In this document: positions 7,323-15,412 of the stretch, one piece after another
Layout: each line of letters begins with the position of its first letter
Numbering within the stretch: position 1 is the first letter of the stretch
Assembly (NCBI GenBank): GCA_963578705.1
Contig: CAUZDT010000006.1
Location: 1 to 33,458 of the forward strand
From: UBA8886 sp963578705
Lineage (GTDB): Archaea > Thermoplasmatota > Poseidoniia > MGIII > CG-Epi1
Length of the DNA stretch: 33,458 nucleotides
Reading direction: 5' to 3'
Translations under genes and position numbers: made by a program
The notes under the pieces: model-generated
The model's database searches: none
Told to the model about the DNA's origin: nothing
What the model saw: the letters and a program-made list of their open reading frames with translations, nothing else

Positions 7323-8001
7323 CGTCGGTTCCAAAGTCGTCGAGCGTCACCCTCGGTTCCTGCCGCTCGAGCCGCTCCAGTGTCTTCCAGCTTTTGCGGG
7401 TGCCGGGGGGCCACTCGTTACGCTCACGCCGGTATTCCTTCAAAAACGTGATGGTCGTTTCGTCCGACGGATAACCGCTACCGCATTCACCCAGCTCCTC
7501 GCGCAGCCGCGCCATCGCCACTTCACGCGCCTCTTTGGCCAGGATTGACGCTGCCGCGACGACCGGGATATTCTGGTCGGCTTTCGTTTGCGCGATGACC
7601 TGACAGTCCAAGCCGGGTGGCAGGTGGCCCTTGATTCGGGCGCCCACCTTCTCGCCGTCCAGCTCGGGCGAATCGACGAACGCCACCGTCGGCGCCAGCT
7701 GCGCAATCAGCCGCGCGAAGGCCCTCTCCTCGAGCCGGTTGAGCCCCCCTTCGGCGACGAAGCGGTCGATGGTCTCCGGCTCAATCAGCTCCACCGCGCA
7801 TTCGCAGCTCTGCCGAATAGCGGCGGCGAGCTCGGCTCGCCGCCGCGGCGATAGCTGTTTGGAGTCGCGCACACCCAGCTTGCGCAGCGCCTCCTCGTCG
7901 TCGGTCGCGACAATCGCGACCGCCATCGGCCCCAGCACCGGCCCGCGCCCCGCCTCGTCGAGCCCGGCGACCAGCCCCGGCCTTTTCGCGTCGTCATTCA
8001 C
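7315..8001 (-). CDS. rnhB: Ribonuclease HII
   Basis: RNase HII (228 aa) cuts RNA in RNA/DNA hybrids and at single ribonucleotides in DNA, and helps remove primers. The four-acidic-residue metal site is visible: D15 and E16 in LDEAGRGPVLGPM, D110 in FVDSPELD, and D142 in KADQNIPVVAAASILAK. VRDSKQLS and GSGYPSDETT are also family marks. The start is GTG at 8001, overlapping the primase stop in GTGA, which suggests translational coupling. The partnership with primase in one operon fits primer synthesis followed by primer removal. Confidence 0.95.
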   Translation of the reverse strand: MNDDAKRPGLVAGLDEAGRGPVLGPMAVAIVATDDEEALRKLGVRDSKQLSPRRRAELAAAIRQSCECAVELIEPETIDRFVAEGGLNRLEERAFARLIAQLAPTVAFVDSPELDGEKVGARIKGHLPPGLDCQVIAQTKADQNIPVVAAASILAKEAREVAMARLREELGECGSGYPSDETTITFLKEYRRERNEWPPGTRKSWKTLERLERQEPRVTLDDFGTDDE

Positions 8002-9209
8002 GCCTCAACCTCCAGCGTCGCAAAGCCGCGCGCCATGAAGTAGGCGCCCTGCGCCGCGGGCAGCTCGGCAACCTCGTCGGGCTCCAGACTGGCGACGTCG
8101 CCCATCGCGACCGGGTGCTTCGCCGCCGACCGCACCTTCACCGGCGCGTCGCCCAGCGCGGTCGCCTGCCGATAGGGGTCGAAGTCGCGCAGCTCGTCGA
8201 GCGTCACGCTGCGCGCCAGCAAACCCGTGCCGCCGTGGAGCGTCCCCGGTAGCCGGATGAGCCGGTGCAGATCTCCCGTCACCGGCTCGTCGGCGTGCAC
8301 CGCGCACTCGCGCAGCGTCGCGTTGCGCAGCGCGTTCTGTGCGCGTCGCGGCAGCGCGTCAAAAACCTCCTGTGGCGTGCCGTCAAGCTGCGCCTGCTTT
8401 GCCAGCTTGGAGCCGACGCCCGGCAGCGACTTCAGCCGCGCCAGCCGCTTGTCCGGCGGCAGCGCCTGTGCCTCGGTCAGCCACGCGCTCGCGTAGCGCG
8501 CGACGCGCCCCTGCCAGCCCGGCGCGTCGGTCGCGGGCAGCCGCATGTCGGACGTGAATTTCTTCCGGAAGCCGTTGTCGACAATGTGCCCCGCGTCGAC
8601 CAGCAGCCGCTCGCCGTTGGCGCCGCGGCCGGTCAGGTAGTCAGCCAGTTCGCGCCGCGCCCCCGACGGCAGCTCGAGCACCACCGGCGCGCGGACGTGC
8701 ACGTGGTAGCCGCGGCCGCCGCTGAAGACCAGCTGCAGGTCCTCCAGCGCAAGGCCAAGGTCGCCGAGCAGGAAATCCTCGGCGAGCCGCACTGCCTGTC
8801 CGCGGGTGATTTCCATCAGCGCGCCGAACGAGATTTTTCCTCGCTTGAGCAGCTCCATTTCCGGCAAGTGGTCGGCGTCAAGGTCGAAAATTAGGTCGGC
8901 CGCCTGCCACTGCTTTTCGTTCATCTTGCCGGCCGATGGGTGTGCGTAATACGCGACCGAATGGTAGACGTGCGCGGGCGCCTCGCGCGCCAGCCGCGCC
9001 TGCAGCTCGCCTTCGCTGCGGAACTCCAGGTGGCGCTGCATCATCTTGCCACCCCAGCCGAGCATCCCCCACTCGCGCGCAGTGAACCGCGGTGGCAGTT
9101 CTGGCTCGGCCGTGGCGTAGAATTTGCGGAAGCGCGCTTGGAGCCACTCCTGCGTGTAGCGCAGCGGTAGGCTCGCCTTGTGTTTGGCAATATCCTCTTT
9201 CAAGCTCAT
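7998..9209 (-). CDS. priS: DNA primase small (catalytic) subunit PriS
   Basis: PriS makes RNA primers for replication together with PriL, which is not in this window. The 403-aa product shows the archaeo-eukaryotic primase active site: DLIFDLDADH with D109 and D111, the SGGRGYHVHV motif (S164-H170), and a later RLIRLPGTLHGGTG segment of the nucleotide-binding pocket. GWGGKMMQRH near residue 51 is also typical. A much longer open frame runs upstream, but the ATG at 9209 fits the family N-terminus and overlaps the preceding gene's stop in ATGA. It is followed by rnhB through a GTGA overlap. Confidence 0.95.
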   Translation of the reverse strand: MSLKEDIAKHKASLPLRYTQEWLQARFRKFYATAEPELPPRFTAREWGMLGWGGKMMQRHLEFRSEGELQARLAREAPAHVYHSVAYYAHPSAGKMNEKQWQAADLIFDLDADHLPEMELLKRGKISFGALMEITRGQAVRLAEDFLLGDLGLALEDLQLVFSGGRGYHVHVRAPVVLELPSGARRELADYLTGRGANGERLLVDAGHIVDNGFRKKFTSDMRLPATDAPGWQGRVARYASAWLTEAQALPPDKRLARLKSLPGVGSKLAKQAQLDGTPQEVFDALPRRAQNALRNATLRECAVHADEPVTGDLHRLIRLPGTLHGGTGLLARSVTLDELRDFDPYRQATALGDAPVKVRSAAKHPVAMGDVASLEPDEVAELPAAQGAYFMARGFATLEVEA

Positions 9210-9601
9210 TGCAACGCACCCTCCCACTTCCTCCGCGCGCCGCGCACGGTCAGCAGCCCGATGCGCAGCCGCTGGCCGAGCGTGAACTCCCACGGCCGCC
9301 GCGGCAGCCCTTCGGCGAAGGCGGCGAGCAGCTCGCGCTGCGGTCCCGCGTCGCCCCGCGCCTCGAGCCAGGTGACGCTGCCGCTGCTGCCGGGCGTCTC
9401 GGCCCAGAGCTCCAGTAGCAGGTCGCCGTGCGGGATTTCGTAGCGGAAGAGATGCGCGGCGCGCTGGAACGGGATGACGAACGCCACCTGCGTGAAAGCG
9501 CGGGTGTCGTCGCTGCGGCTGTATTCCCAGCCGAGCCTTTCGAGCGTTGCGCGCAGCGCGGTGGCTGCCGAGCGCGACTCGAAGCAGACTGGCAGCTTCA
9601 C
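9206..9601 (-). CDS. Conserved-position protein of unknown function between pheT and priS
   Basis: I do not recognise this 131-residue protein. The start is GTG 9601, overlapping the pheT TGA, and its own stop overlaps the priS ATG (ATGA), so it is locked into the operon on both sides. The sequence alternates helices and strands: a helix at about 10-23 (SAATALRATLERLGW), strands around 35-45 (TQVAFVIPF) and 52-66 (FRYEIPHGDLLLELWAE), a helix at about 88-98 (QRELLAAFAEGL), and a basic C-terminus (RKWEGALQ). It has no signal peptide, TM segment or cysteine pairs. It shows no clear resemblance to GINS, which often neighbours priS in other archaea. Position suggests a role linked to replication or translation, but this is only context. 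Confidence 0.75.
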   Translation of the reverse strand: MKLPVCFESRSAATALRATLERLGWEYSRSDDTRAFTQVAFVIPFQRAAHLFRYEIPHGDLLLELWAETPGSSGSVTWLEARGDAGPQRELLAAFAEGLPRRPWEFTLGQRLRIGLLTVRGARRKWEGALQ

Positions 9602-11202
9602 CACAGCACTTCGCCGCCGATGGCGGGATACCCCAGCTCGCAGCCTTCGAGCACCCTCGGGTGGATTTCGCCGAATACCAGCGCGTCGCCCAGCGACGCG
9701 CAGCGACCGGCGATGAATATCCCGTCCTCGACCGGCTGCGCATCGCCCTCGATGCCGAGCCGCTGCGCGACCGCCTGTGCCGTGGCGCGCGCCTGCGAAA
9801 ACGGGGCGCGGCTGTTCAGCTCGACCCAGCCCAGCGCCAGCCGGTTGGCGTGGTCGCGCACGACCCAGCCGACCTCGAAGATGCGCTGCGGCAGCTCGTG
9901 GTGCCGGTTGGTGCGCAGCAGTTCCAGCAAGCCGGGCAGCAGCGCCGGCCGCAGCAGGTGGTATTCCTCGCCGACCGGGTTGGCGACGTGCGCCTCGCCC
10001 GCCGGCTCGCGCGCCGGTAGCTCGTGCTGGGCGCGCGCCGAGCTCAACGTGAGCGAAACCACCTCCTGGAATCCCAGGCCGAGCAGCGCCTCGCGGCATT
10101 CGCGCTCGCGCTGGCGCGACGCGGTCTCGCGGCCGAAGGTGGCGAGCCGAGGCTGCTGTTCGGGAATTTCGTCGTATTCGAGCCCGATGGCCAGCTCCTC
10201 GAGCAGGTCCACAGGGTGCAGCAGGTCCGCCCGCCAGGCGGGCACCTGCACGACCCACTCGCCGTCGCGCAGCTCCCCCTCCAGCCCGCAGCGGCCGAAC
10301 GCGCGCCGCACCTGCTCCTCGCCGGGGTCCCAGCCGAGCAGCTGCGTAAGGTAATCGTGGTCGGCGCGGTGCTCGCGCGGTGCCATGTCGGGGACGATGT
10401 ATTTCTCGCTGGGGTAGCGGATTTCGAGCGCCTCGGCGCTCCCGCCGCGCTCGACAAGCGCGGCGGTGACGATGTTAAGGCAAGTTTCCACGGCCTGCCG
10501 GTCCAGCCCCTGCACGTCAATCAATATGTCGGTCGTGTCCGCGGAGAGTGCGGTCAGTTGGCCGTTGATAATCGGCGGCATCGAGAGCACCTGCTCCTGC
10601 GAGTCGACAATCAGCGGGTAGCGCTCCTCGTCGGCGATGATGTGCGCATACGCGACGCCTTTCGGGTGCTCCTGCAGGATTTCTTCGGGCGTCATAGGCT
10701 CGTCGCAGCCGAGTGGGATGAAGGCGGGTTCGTGCGGCGAGCAGCCGTAGAAGCGGAAGGGCGGCTTGAGCGGCGCCATATCGTGGATGCCGATGGACGC
10801 CTTACGCCGCCGTCGGCCGGTCGTGACGTGCAGCTTCTCCTGCAATTCCATCAGCGACCGCAGCGCCACGTCGTCGAGCGTCACGCCGCGGACGATGCCG
10901 CCCAGGAACCAGGGGCGGATGTCGGTGATACTCGGCTCGACCGAGAGCCATGTTTTCGGCTTCGTGACCGCGCAACGCACCAGTCCCGGCGCCATTCCTG
11001 TGAAGGCGCGCAGCGCCCGCGCGACGCCTTCGGTCGAGAGCAGGTCGGGCCGGTCGGGGAAGAACTCGATGACCGCCTCGCGGTCGCCAATCTCGTCGAG
11101 GTCGGCGCCCAGCAGCGGAATGGTCTCGCGCAGTTCGGCGGGCGAGAGCGGCTGTGGCAGCAGCCGGTTCAGGTCCTCAAGGTCGATGGTGATAACCGGC
11201 AT
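9598..11202 (-). CDS. pheT: Phenylalanyl-tRNA synthetase beta subunit
   Basis: PheT (534 aa) is the beta chain of the (alpha-beta)2 enzyme that charges tRNA-Phe. The N-terminus MPVITIDLEDLNRLL, the LLGADLDEIG and FFPDRPDLLSTEGVARAL segments, and the B5-type region near KYIVPDMAPREH match the archaeal/eukaryotic short beta type. The C-terminal half has the inactive class II core (FEVGWVV, ALGWVEL, FGEIHP). The archaeal form lacks the bacterial tRNA-binding extensions, which fits the length. ATG 11202 is preferred over GTG 11214. pheS is not next to it; the gene lies 31 nt after eL41. Confidence 0.95.
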   Translation of the reverse strand: MPVITIDLEDLNRLLPQPLSPAELRETIPLLGADLDEIGDREAVIEFFPDRPDLLSTEGVARALRAFTGMAPGLVRCAVTKPKTWLSVEPSITDIRPWFLGGIVRGVTLDDVALRSLMELQEKLHVTTGRRRRKASIGIHDMAPLKPPFRFYGCSPHEPAFIPLGCDEPMTPEEILQEHPKGVAYAHIIADEERYPLIVDSQEQVLSMPPIINGQLTALSADTTDILIDVQGLDRQAVETCLNIVTAALVERGGSAEALEIRYPSEKYIVPDMAPREHRADHDYLTQLLGWDPGEEQVRRAFGRCGLEGELRDGEWVVQVPAWRADLLHPVDLLEELAIGLEYDEIPEQQPRLATFGRETASRQRERECREALLGLGFQEVVSLTLSSARAQHELPAREPAGEAHVANPVGEEYHLLRPALLPGLLELLRTNRHHELPQRIFEVGWVVRDHANRLALGWVELNSRAPFSQARATAQAVAQRLGIEGDAQPVEDGIFIAGRCASLGDALVFGEIHPRVLEGCELGYPAIGGEVLW

Positions 11203-11233
11203 CGGGTAAACCACTCCAGCGGGGCTTTTAGCG

Positions 11234-11338
11234 CTACTTGTTGCGACGGCGTTCGCGCTTGCGACGGCGCATCTTCTTCTTGCGCCACTTCCAGCGCTGC
11301 TTGCCCTTCTTTTTCCAGACGCGGGAGCTCCGTTTCAT
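11234..11338 (-). CDS. rpl41e: Ribosomal protein eL41 (L41e)
   Basis: This is a 34-codon gene: Met, then almost only Lys, Arg and Trp, with the core KWRKKKMRRRKRERRRNK. That matches the eL41 pattern of one basic helix that sits at the subunit interface (bridge eB14 in eukaryotes). It has a short N-terminal extension (KRSSRVWKKKGKQR) relative to the shortest archaeal forms. A TATA box (TTTTAATA on the minus strand, 11367-11374) is about 32 nt upstream of the ATG. It is the first gene of the operon that continues into pheT. Genes this small are often missed in annotation. Confidence 0.85.
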   Translation of the reverse strand: MKRSSRVWKKKGKQRWKWRKKKMRRRKRERRRNK

Positions 11339-11366
11339 GCCTGAGGGTGGGCGCACCCAGCCACCC

Positions 11367-11374
11367 TATTAAAA
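11367..11374 (-). promoter_or_regulatory. TATA box of the eL41-pheT-priS-rnhB operon
   Basis: TTTTAATA on the minus strand predicts transcription starting about 6-8 nt before the eL41 ATG. It lies directly after the stop codon of the upstream zinc-ribbon gene (11376). As the genes downstream overlap or nearly abut, it may drive the whole block down to the SCP2 gene. Confidence 0.6.
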
Positions 11375-11375
11375 G

Positions 11376-11813
11376 TCAGACCTTTACCAGCCAGCCGGGC
11401 CGCGACTCGCAGAGCGTGCCGTCGGCGAGCAGCGCCACCAGCATCTCGCGCGCCCGCGCTTCGGGGATGCGCACCCCGCGCGCCCGCGCCAGCAGCGTCT
11501 CCTCCTCGATTTCGCCTTCGGGCAGCGCCGCGAGCAGCCGCGTCCGCATATCGCCTTGCGGGGGTACCTCCGGCGGCGCTGCTTCTTCCGCCCGCAGCGC
11601 TGGCGCCGCGAGTTCGTTCCTGACGCGCGCGACGGCGCCCGCCAGTTCCGGCTGCGAATCGCACCGCTCCCAGATGCGCACCTTCGTCAGCACCATGCGG
11701 TAGCCGCACCGCTGGCAGCCGGCGCTGCGGTGCGCCAGCTCGACCGACCGCACGGAACGGCATTTGGGACAGGCGACGACGCCAAACACGGCTTGGGAAT
11801 GCGCCGCCCGCAT
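11376..11813 (-). CDS. Zinc-ribbon protein with C-terminal helical domain
   Basis: This 145-aa protein starts with a four-cysteine zinc ribbon: VVACPKC (C15, C18) and GCQRCG (C33, C36). A helical segment follows (ELAGAVARVRNELA), then an Ala/Pro/Glu-rich linker at about 85-105, then a C-terminal ~55 residues (RTRLLAALPEG ... LLADGTLCESRPGWLVKV) that read like a winged-helix fold. The overall pattern resembles the DUF5817 proteins of other archaea, from memory only. A nucleic-acid-binding or regulatory role is inferred. ATG 11813 is chosen because the ribbon begins soon after; upstream in-frame sequence would overlap the divergent exporter gene. Confidence 0.75.
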   Translation of the reverse strand: MRAAHSQAVFGVVACPKCRSVRSVELAHRSAGCQRCGYRMVLTKVRIWERCDSQPELAGAVARVRNELAAPALRAEEAAPPEVPPQGDMRTRLLAALPEGEIEEETLLARARGVRIPEARAREMLVALLADGTLCESRPGWLVKV

Positions 11814-11845
11814 AATGTTTTCACCCGCTCCGCCTTCGCGTCGGC

Positions 11846-12451
11846 ATGGAGCTGGCGGTGCTGGCACAGATTGGCGCAGTCTGCGTGCTGGGAGCGATGT
11901 CGCCCGGCCCGAGCCTCGCCGTCGTGCTGCGCAATACGGTCGCCGGCGGGCGGCTGCGCGGCGTCATGACCGGGCTCGGCCACGGTATCGGCTTCTTTTT
12001 CTACGCGCTGCTCGCCGTCTCGGGACTCGCAGCGGCGATGGACGCGGGCGACGCCGCCGCCCGCGCGTTGCAATGGGGCGGCGCGGCGGTGCTGGTTTGG
12101 CTCGGCTGGCAGTTCCTGCACTCCGACGGAGTGGTGGCCGACGAGCACGACAGCGGCGGCCGCGAAGGATTCGTGGCGGGCTTCCTCGTCGCGTTCCTCA
12201 ACCCGAAGATACTGGCGTTCTTCGTCGCGGTATTCTCGCAGTTTATCGAGCCCGGACTCCCGCCAGGCGACCGACTGGCTGTCGCGCTGCTCGCCGGCAC
12301 CATCGACGCCAGCTGGTATATGCTCATCGCGACCGCGATTGCTGGCACGCCGCTACTCGACGCGTTGCGGCGCCACGCGCAGGGCATTGACCGCGCCGTT
12401 GGCAGCGTGCTATTGTTGCTCGCGGGCGCGCTGCTGCTGAGCCTCGCCTGA
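11846..12451 (+). CDS. LysE/RhtB-family amino acid exporter
   Basis: This 201-aa membrane protein has about six hydrophobic segments (near 5-25, 40-64, 74-90, 108-130, 143-167 and 180-200). The family signature is near the N-terminus, SPGPSLAVVLRNTVAGGRLRG, and FLNPKILAFFVAVFSQF lies in the middle. LysE/RhtB proteins export amino acids such as lysine, homoserine or threonine by proton antiport; the substrate here is not known. The ATG at 11846 fits the family. A weak AT-rich stretch at 11812-11821 lies about 26-30 nt upstream. Confidence 0.88.
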   Translation: MELAVLAQIGAVCVLGAMSPGPSLAVVLRNTVAGGRLRGVMTGLGHGIGFFFYALLAVSGLAAAMDAGDAAARALQWGGAAVLVWLGWQFLHSDGVVADEHDSGGREGFVAGFLVAFLNPKILAFFVAVFSQFIEPGLPPGDRLAVALLAGTIDASWYMLIATAIAGTPLLDALRRHAQGIDRAVGSVLLLLAGALLLSLA

Positions 12452-12490
12452 CGGCAAAGGGTTTTGCACCCGCGCGCGGTCGGCGGCCGG

Positions 12491-13831
12491 ATGGCCTATC
12501 CGGAGTTCCCCGACCACTCGCGCTTCACCCCCGTCGCGAGCGTGCTCGCTGGCGCCGCCGTAGGCGAAGTCACTGTGCGTGGCTGGGTCTACCGCACTCG
12601 CTCCTCGGGCAAGCTGGCGTTTGTCGTGCTGCGCGACGCGACTGGCGTCCTGCAATGCACCGTCTCGAAGGCGAAGGTCGCCGCGGGAGATTTCGACGCG
12701 GCGTGCAGCGCGCTACGCGAGTCGTCGGTCGTCGTCACCGGCACTCCCGCTGCCGACGACCGCGCGCCGGGCGGCTACGAGCTGCGCGTCAGTGGCTTCG
12801 AAGTGCTGCATTACGCCGAGACGTTCCCGATTACGCAGGACCTCGGAGACGAGCACCTGCTTGACAACCGCCATCTGTGGCTGCGCAGCCGGCCGATGGT
12901 CGACGCACTCAAGGTGCGCGCGACCGCCTTCGGCGCCTTTCGCGCTTTCTGGGACTCGCAGGGCTATACAGAGGTGCAGTCACCCTCGTTCGTCTCAGGC
13001 GCGTGCGAAGGCGGTTCGAGCCTCTTTGATACATACTACCCCGACGAGTCGGCCGAAGGCGGCAAGTCGTTCTACGCGCACCTGTCGCAGTCGTGGCAGC
13101 TCTACGCCGAGGCGACTATGTTCGGCCTCGAGCGCATCTACACGCTGGCGCCGTCGTTCCGCGCCGAGAAGTCACGCACCCGCCGCCACCTGACCGAGTT
13201 CTGGCACGGCGAGGTCGAGGCGGCGTGGGTCCACAACGAGCAGATGATGGCGCAGGAAGAGGCGATGCTCGCCTCCATCATCACGGCGGTGCTGGTGCGC
13301 AACCGCCCCGAACTGGAACGGCTCGGCCGCGACCCCGCTGTGTTGGAGGCGGTGCAGCCGCCGTTTGAGCGGCTGAAATACGCTGAGGTGCTCGAAATAC
13401 TGAACAGCATGGGGTTCGACCTAGCGTGGGGTGACGACTTCGGCTACCGCGAGGAGAAGGCGCTGACACAGGCGCGGACGCAGCCGCTCTACATCACCCA
13501 CTTCCCGCGTGAAAAGGGATTCTACCATCGCCCCGACCCTGCCGACCCCAAGGCGCTGGTCTGCCACGACCTGCTTGCGCCGGAGGGATACGGCGAAATC
13601 ATCGGCGGCGGCGAGCGCGTCTGGTCGCCCGAGGAGCTGGCGGAGCGCATCGCCGAAGAGGGGATGGAGCCCGAGTCCTACGGCTGGTATCTTGACCTGC
13701 GCAAGTTCGGCAGCGTGCCGCACTCTGGTTTCGGGCTGGGGCTCGATCGGCTGGTCGCGTGGCTCTGCGGCGCTGACCACATTCGTGACGTCATCGCGTT
13801 CCCGCGCACCATGCGGCGCACGACTCCATAA
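12491..13831 (+). CDS. asnS: Asparaginyl-tRNA synthetase
   Basis: This class IIb synthetase (446 aa) has an N-terminal OB-fold anticodon-binding domain (about 25-110, GWVYRTRSSGKLAFVVLRD). The catalytic core carries motif 2, FRAEKSRTRRHLTEFW (223-238), and motif 3, GFGLGLDRLVAW followed by IRDVIAFPR, in the last 36 residues. EKSRTRRHLTEFW and the FPR end favour AsnRS over AspRS. The enzyme attaches Asn to tRNA-Asn, so the organism presumably does not depend only on transamidation. ATG 12491 is used; the frame also has an upstream TTG at 12464 that would add nine atypical residues. Confidence 0.93.
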   Translation: MAYPEFPDHSRFTPVASVLAGAAVGEVTVRGWVYRTRSSGKLAFVVLRDATGVLQCTVSKAKVAAGDFDAACSALRESSVVVTGTPAADDRAPGGYELRVSGFEVLHYAETFPITQDLGDEHLLDNRHLWLRSRPMVDALKVRATAFGAFRAFWDSQGYTEVQSPSFVSGACEGGSSLFDTYYPDESAEGGKSFYAHLSQSWQLYAEATMFGLERIYTLAPSFRAEKSRTRRHLTEFWHGEVEAAWVHNEQMMAQEEAMLASIITAVLVRNRPELERLGRDPAVLEAVQPPFERLKYAEVLEILNSMGFDLAWGDDFGYREEKALTQARTQPLYITHFPREKGFYHRPDPADPKALVCHDLLAPEGYGEIIGGGERVWSPEELAERIAEEGMEPESYGWYLDLRKFGSVPHSGFGLGLDRLVAWLCGADHIRDVIAFPRTMRRTTP

Positions 13832-13848
13832 GGCGATTCCGGCCTCGT

Positions 13849-14643
13849 TCAGCCGCCGCGCTTGAGCAGCGTGCGCGACACGTTGCCCTGCTTGTCAATG
13901 TAGTAGAGCCAGCCCCGCACGCGCGTGACGCCCGCGTTGGCGACCTTCTCGGCTCCGCCGCCCGGCACCGTGCCGCGCACCATGCGGGTGCGCCAGATGT
14001 CGCCATCCTTACCAAGGTAGTAGAGGTAGCCCGATTCCTTCGCGACGCCGGTCTCGGCGACGACGCCTCCGTCGCCCTCCGGCTTCGGCGCCGGCGGCTT
14101 GAACTTCCGCCGCAGCTTGCGCGGCCGCCCCGGCTTCCAGCCTTCGACCGCAGCCTTGCCCTCCGCGCCGTGTCGCATCAGCGAAGCTGCCACGCGGTCG
14201 CGCACCAGCGGATGGCGGTCCCGGAGCGCCCCGGTCAGCGCTGCCGTCGCGTCGCCGCCGGGGAACTGCGCCAGTCCTTTCGCTGCCTGCCAGCGGATGT
14301 AGTGGTCGGAGCTGGTGAGTCCCTTCACGAGGTAGGGCACGCCCGCTTCCGAGCCGATGCGGCCGATGGCGTCCATCGCGGCGCGCTGGACGAAGAAGTC
14401 GTCTGAGTTGAGTCCGCCGTTGATAATCGGCTCGAGCGCCTGCTCGCTCATCTTGCTGAAGAGCGCCAGCGCCGACAGCCGCACGAAGTGGTTTTCGTCG
14501 TCGAGATGGGCGACTAGCGCCGCCGCGACCTGCTTTTCGTCGCGCGGGATTCGTGCTTCAAGTTGCGTCATCGCGTTGTGCCGTCCATCGGCACCATCGC
14601 GACCAAGGTGCGAAATCAGTTCCTCAACATCGTTACTGGCCAT
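13849..14643 (-). CDS. HEAT-repeat protein with two C-terminal 'LYYxxKxGxxxRT' modules
   Basis: The first ~165 of 264 residues form HEAT-like helical repeats (for example NHFVRLSALALFSKM, DFFVQRAAMDAIGRIG, HYIRWQAAKGLAQF and HPLVRDRVAASLMRHG). This is a scaffold used for protein binding. A basic Pro-rich linker follows (about 168-190, RPRKLRRKFKPP). Then come two ~39-residue units, GYLYYLGKDGDIWRTRMVRG (205-224) and GWLYYIDKQGNVSRTLLKRGG (244-264). Similar short modules occur in small uncharacterised bacterial and archaeal proteins (from memory). There is no signal peptide, so it is probably cytoplasmic. The ATG at 14643 lies about 37 nt after a TATA element shared with the GDPD gene. Confidence 0.85.
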   Translation of the reverse strand: MASNDVEELISHLGRDGADGRHNAMTQLEARIPRDEKQVAAALVAHLDDENHFVRLSALALFSKMSEQALEPIINGGLNSDDFFVQRAAMDAIGRIGSEAGVPYLVKGLTSSDHYIRWQAAKGLAQFPGGDATAALTGALRDRHPLVRDRVAASLMRHGAEGKAAVEGWKPGRPRKLRRKFKPPAPKPEGDGGVVAETGVAKESGYLYYLGKDGDIWRTRMVRGTVPGGGAEKVANAGVTRVRGWLYYIDKQGNVSRTLLKRGG

Positions 14644-14675
14644 AAGTTCACCTGCCCCGACCCATCCGACTCATC

Positions 14676-14684
14676 ATATTAAAA
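14676..14684. promoter_or_regulatory. Shared TATA element, HEAT gene (minus) and GDPD gene (plus)
   Basis: ATATTAAAA on the plus strand (TTTTAATAT on the minus strand) is the only AT-rich element in the 59-bp divergent gap. It is centred 23 nt before the GTG of the phosphodiesterase, giving a leaderless mRNA, and 37 nt before the ATG of the HEAT gene, giving a leader of about 10 nt. Confidence 0.5.
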
Positions 14685-14702
14685 CCTCGCGCATCCCGCC
14701 CC

Positions 14703-15389
14703 GTGCACCTGATTGCCCACCGCGGCCGCTCAGCAGCGGGCCACCCCGACAACACGCTGGCGGCGTTCGGGGCGGCGTTCGACGAGGGCGCCGACATGGT
14801 CGAATGCGACGTCCGCCGCCTCGCTGACGGCAGCCTCGCCTGCTTCCACGATTCCTCCATCGCCGACCGACCGCTGGCGGAGCTGTCTCACGATGAGCTC
14901 GCAGCGCTCGCCGGCTTCGCGGTGCCGCAGCTGGCGGAAGTGGCGCAGCTCTGCCGCGACCGCGGGGCGGGGCTCGACCTCGAGCTGAAGGCAGGAGGCT
15001 GCGCGGTCGACGCGCTCGCTGCGGTGGATGGCCTTGCGGGGTTGTGGGTCAAGTCGTTCCACGACGACGTCGTGCGTGAAGTGCGGGAGGCGCAGCCTGA
15101 CGCGTGCGTCGGGCTGCTGCTGGGCGTCCCGCGCGGCGGCCTGCGCGTCCGGCTTAGCGAGCTGTTCCCCGCTAGGCGATTGCGCGGCTGCGGCGCCCAC
15201 TTCGTCGCGCCCAACTGGCGGCTGCTGCGGCTCGGCTTCCTGCGACGCATGCGGCGGGCCGGCTTTCCGGTGCTGGCGTGGACCGTCAACGATTCCCGGC
15301 AGGCGCAGAGGCTGGCGTCCGCCGGCGTCGCCGCCATCGCCACCGACCGGCCGGCGGAGTTACGCGCCGCGCTCGGACCGCGCGCTTAA
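14703..15389 (+). CDS. Glycerophosphodiester phosphodiesterase
   Basis: GDPD enzymes hydrolyse glycerophosphodiesters to glycerol phosphate and an alcohol with a divalent metal. The 228-aa product shows IAHRGRSAAGHPDNTLAAF (catalytic His and the conserved HRG/EN-like region), VECDVRRLADGSLACFHD (metal-binding Glu/Asp and second His), LDLELKAGG, and a late VLAWTVND. There is no signal peptide, so it is cytoplasmic and probably recycles lipid headgroups. The start is GTG 14703, supported by the TATA element 23 nt upstream and by the position of the HRG motif. Confidence 0.9.
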   Translation: MHLIAHRGRSAAGHPDNTLAAFGAAFDEGADMVECDVRRLADGSLACFHDSSIADRPLAELSHDELAALAGFAVPQLAEVAQLCRDRGAGLDLELKAGGCAVDALAAVDGLAGLWVKSFHDDVVREVREAQPDACVGLLLGVPRGGLRVRLSELFPARRLRGCGAHFVAPNWRLLRLGFLRRMRRAGFPVLAWTVNDSRQAQRLASAGVAAIATDRPAELRAALGPRA

Positions 15390-15412
15390 AACGGCGGCAG
15401 GTGCGCGCGGGC

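Noticed and set aside
7998..9743. 581-codon version of priS
   Set aside because: The extra N-terminal 178 codons are a shadow of the upstream gene; the conserved primase sequence begins at ATG 9209.
9206..10258. Long N-terminal extension of the 131-aa gene into pheT
   Set aside because: The extension is Arg/Ala/Gly repeats typical of a shadow frame; the GTG at 9601 overlapping the pheT stop explains the gene better.
10024..11703. 559-codon plus-strand open frame antisense to pheT
   Set aside because: It is rich in Arg, Ala and Gln with no motif, and its length follows from GC-rich third positions of pheT on the other strand. pheT has clear family signatures and operon overlaps.
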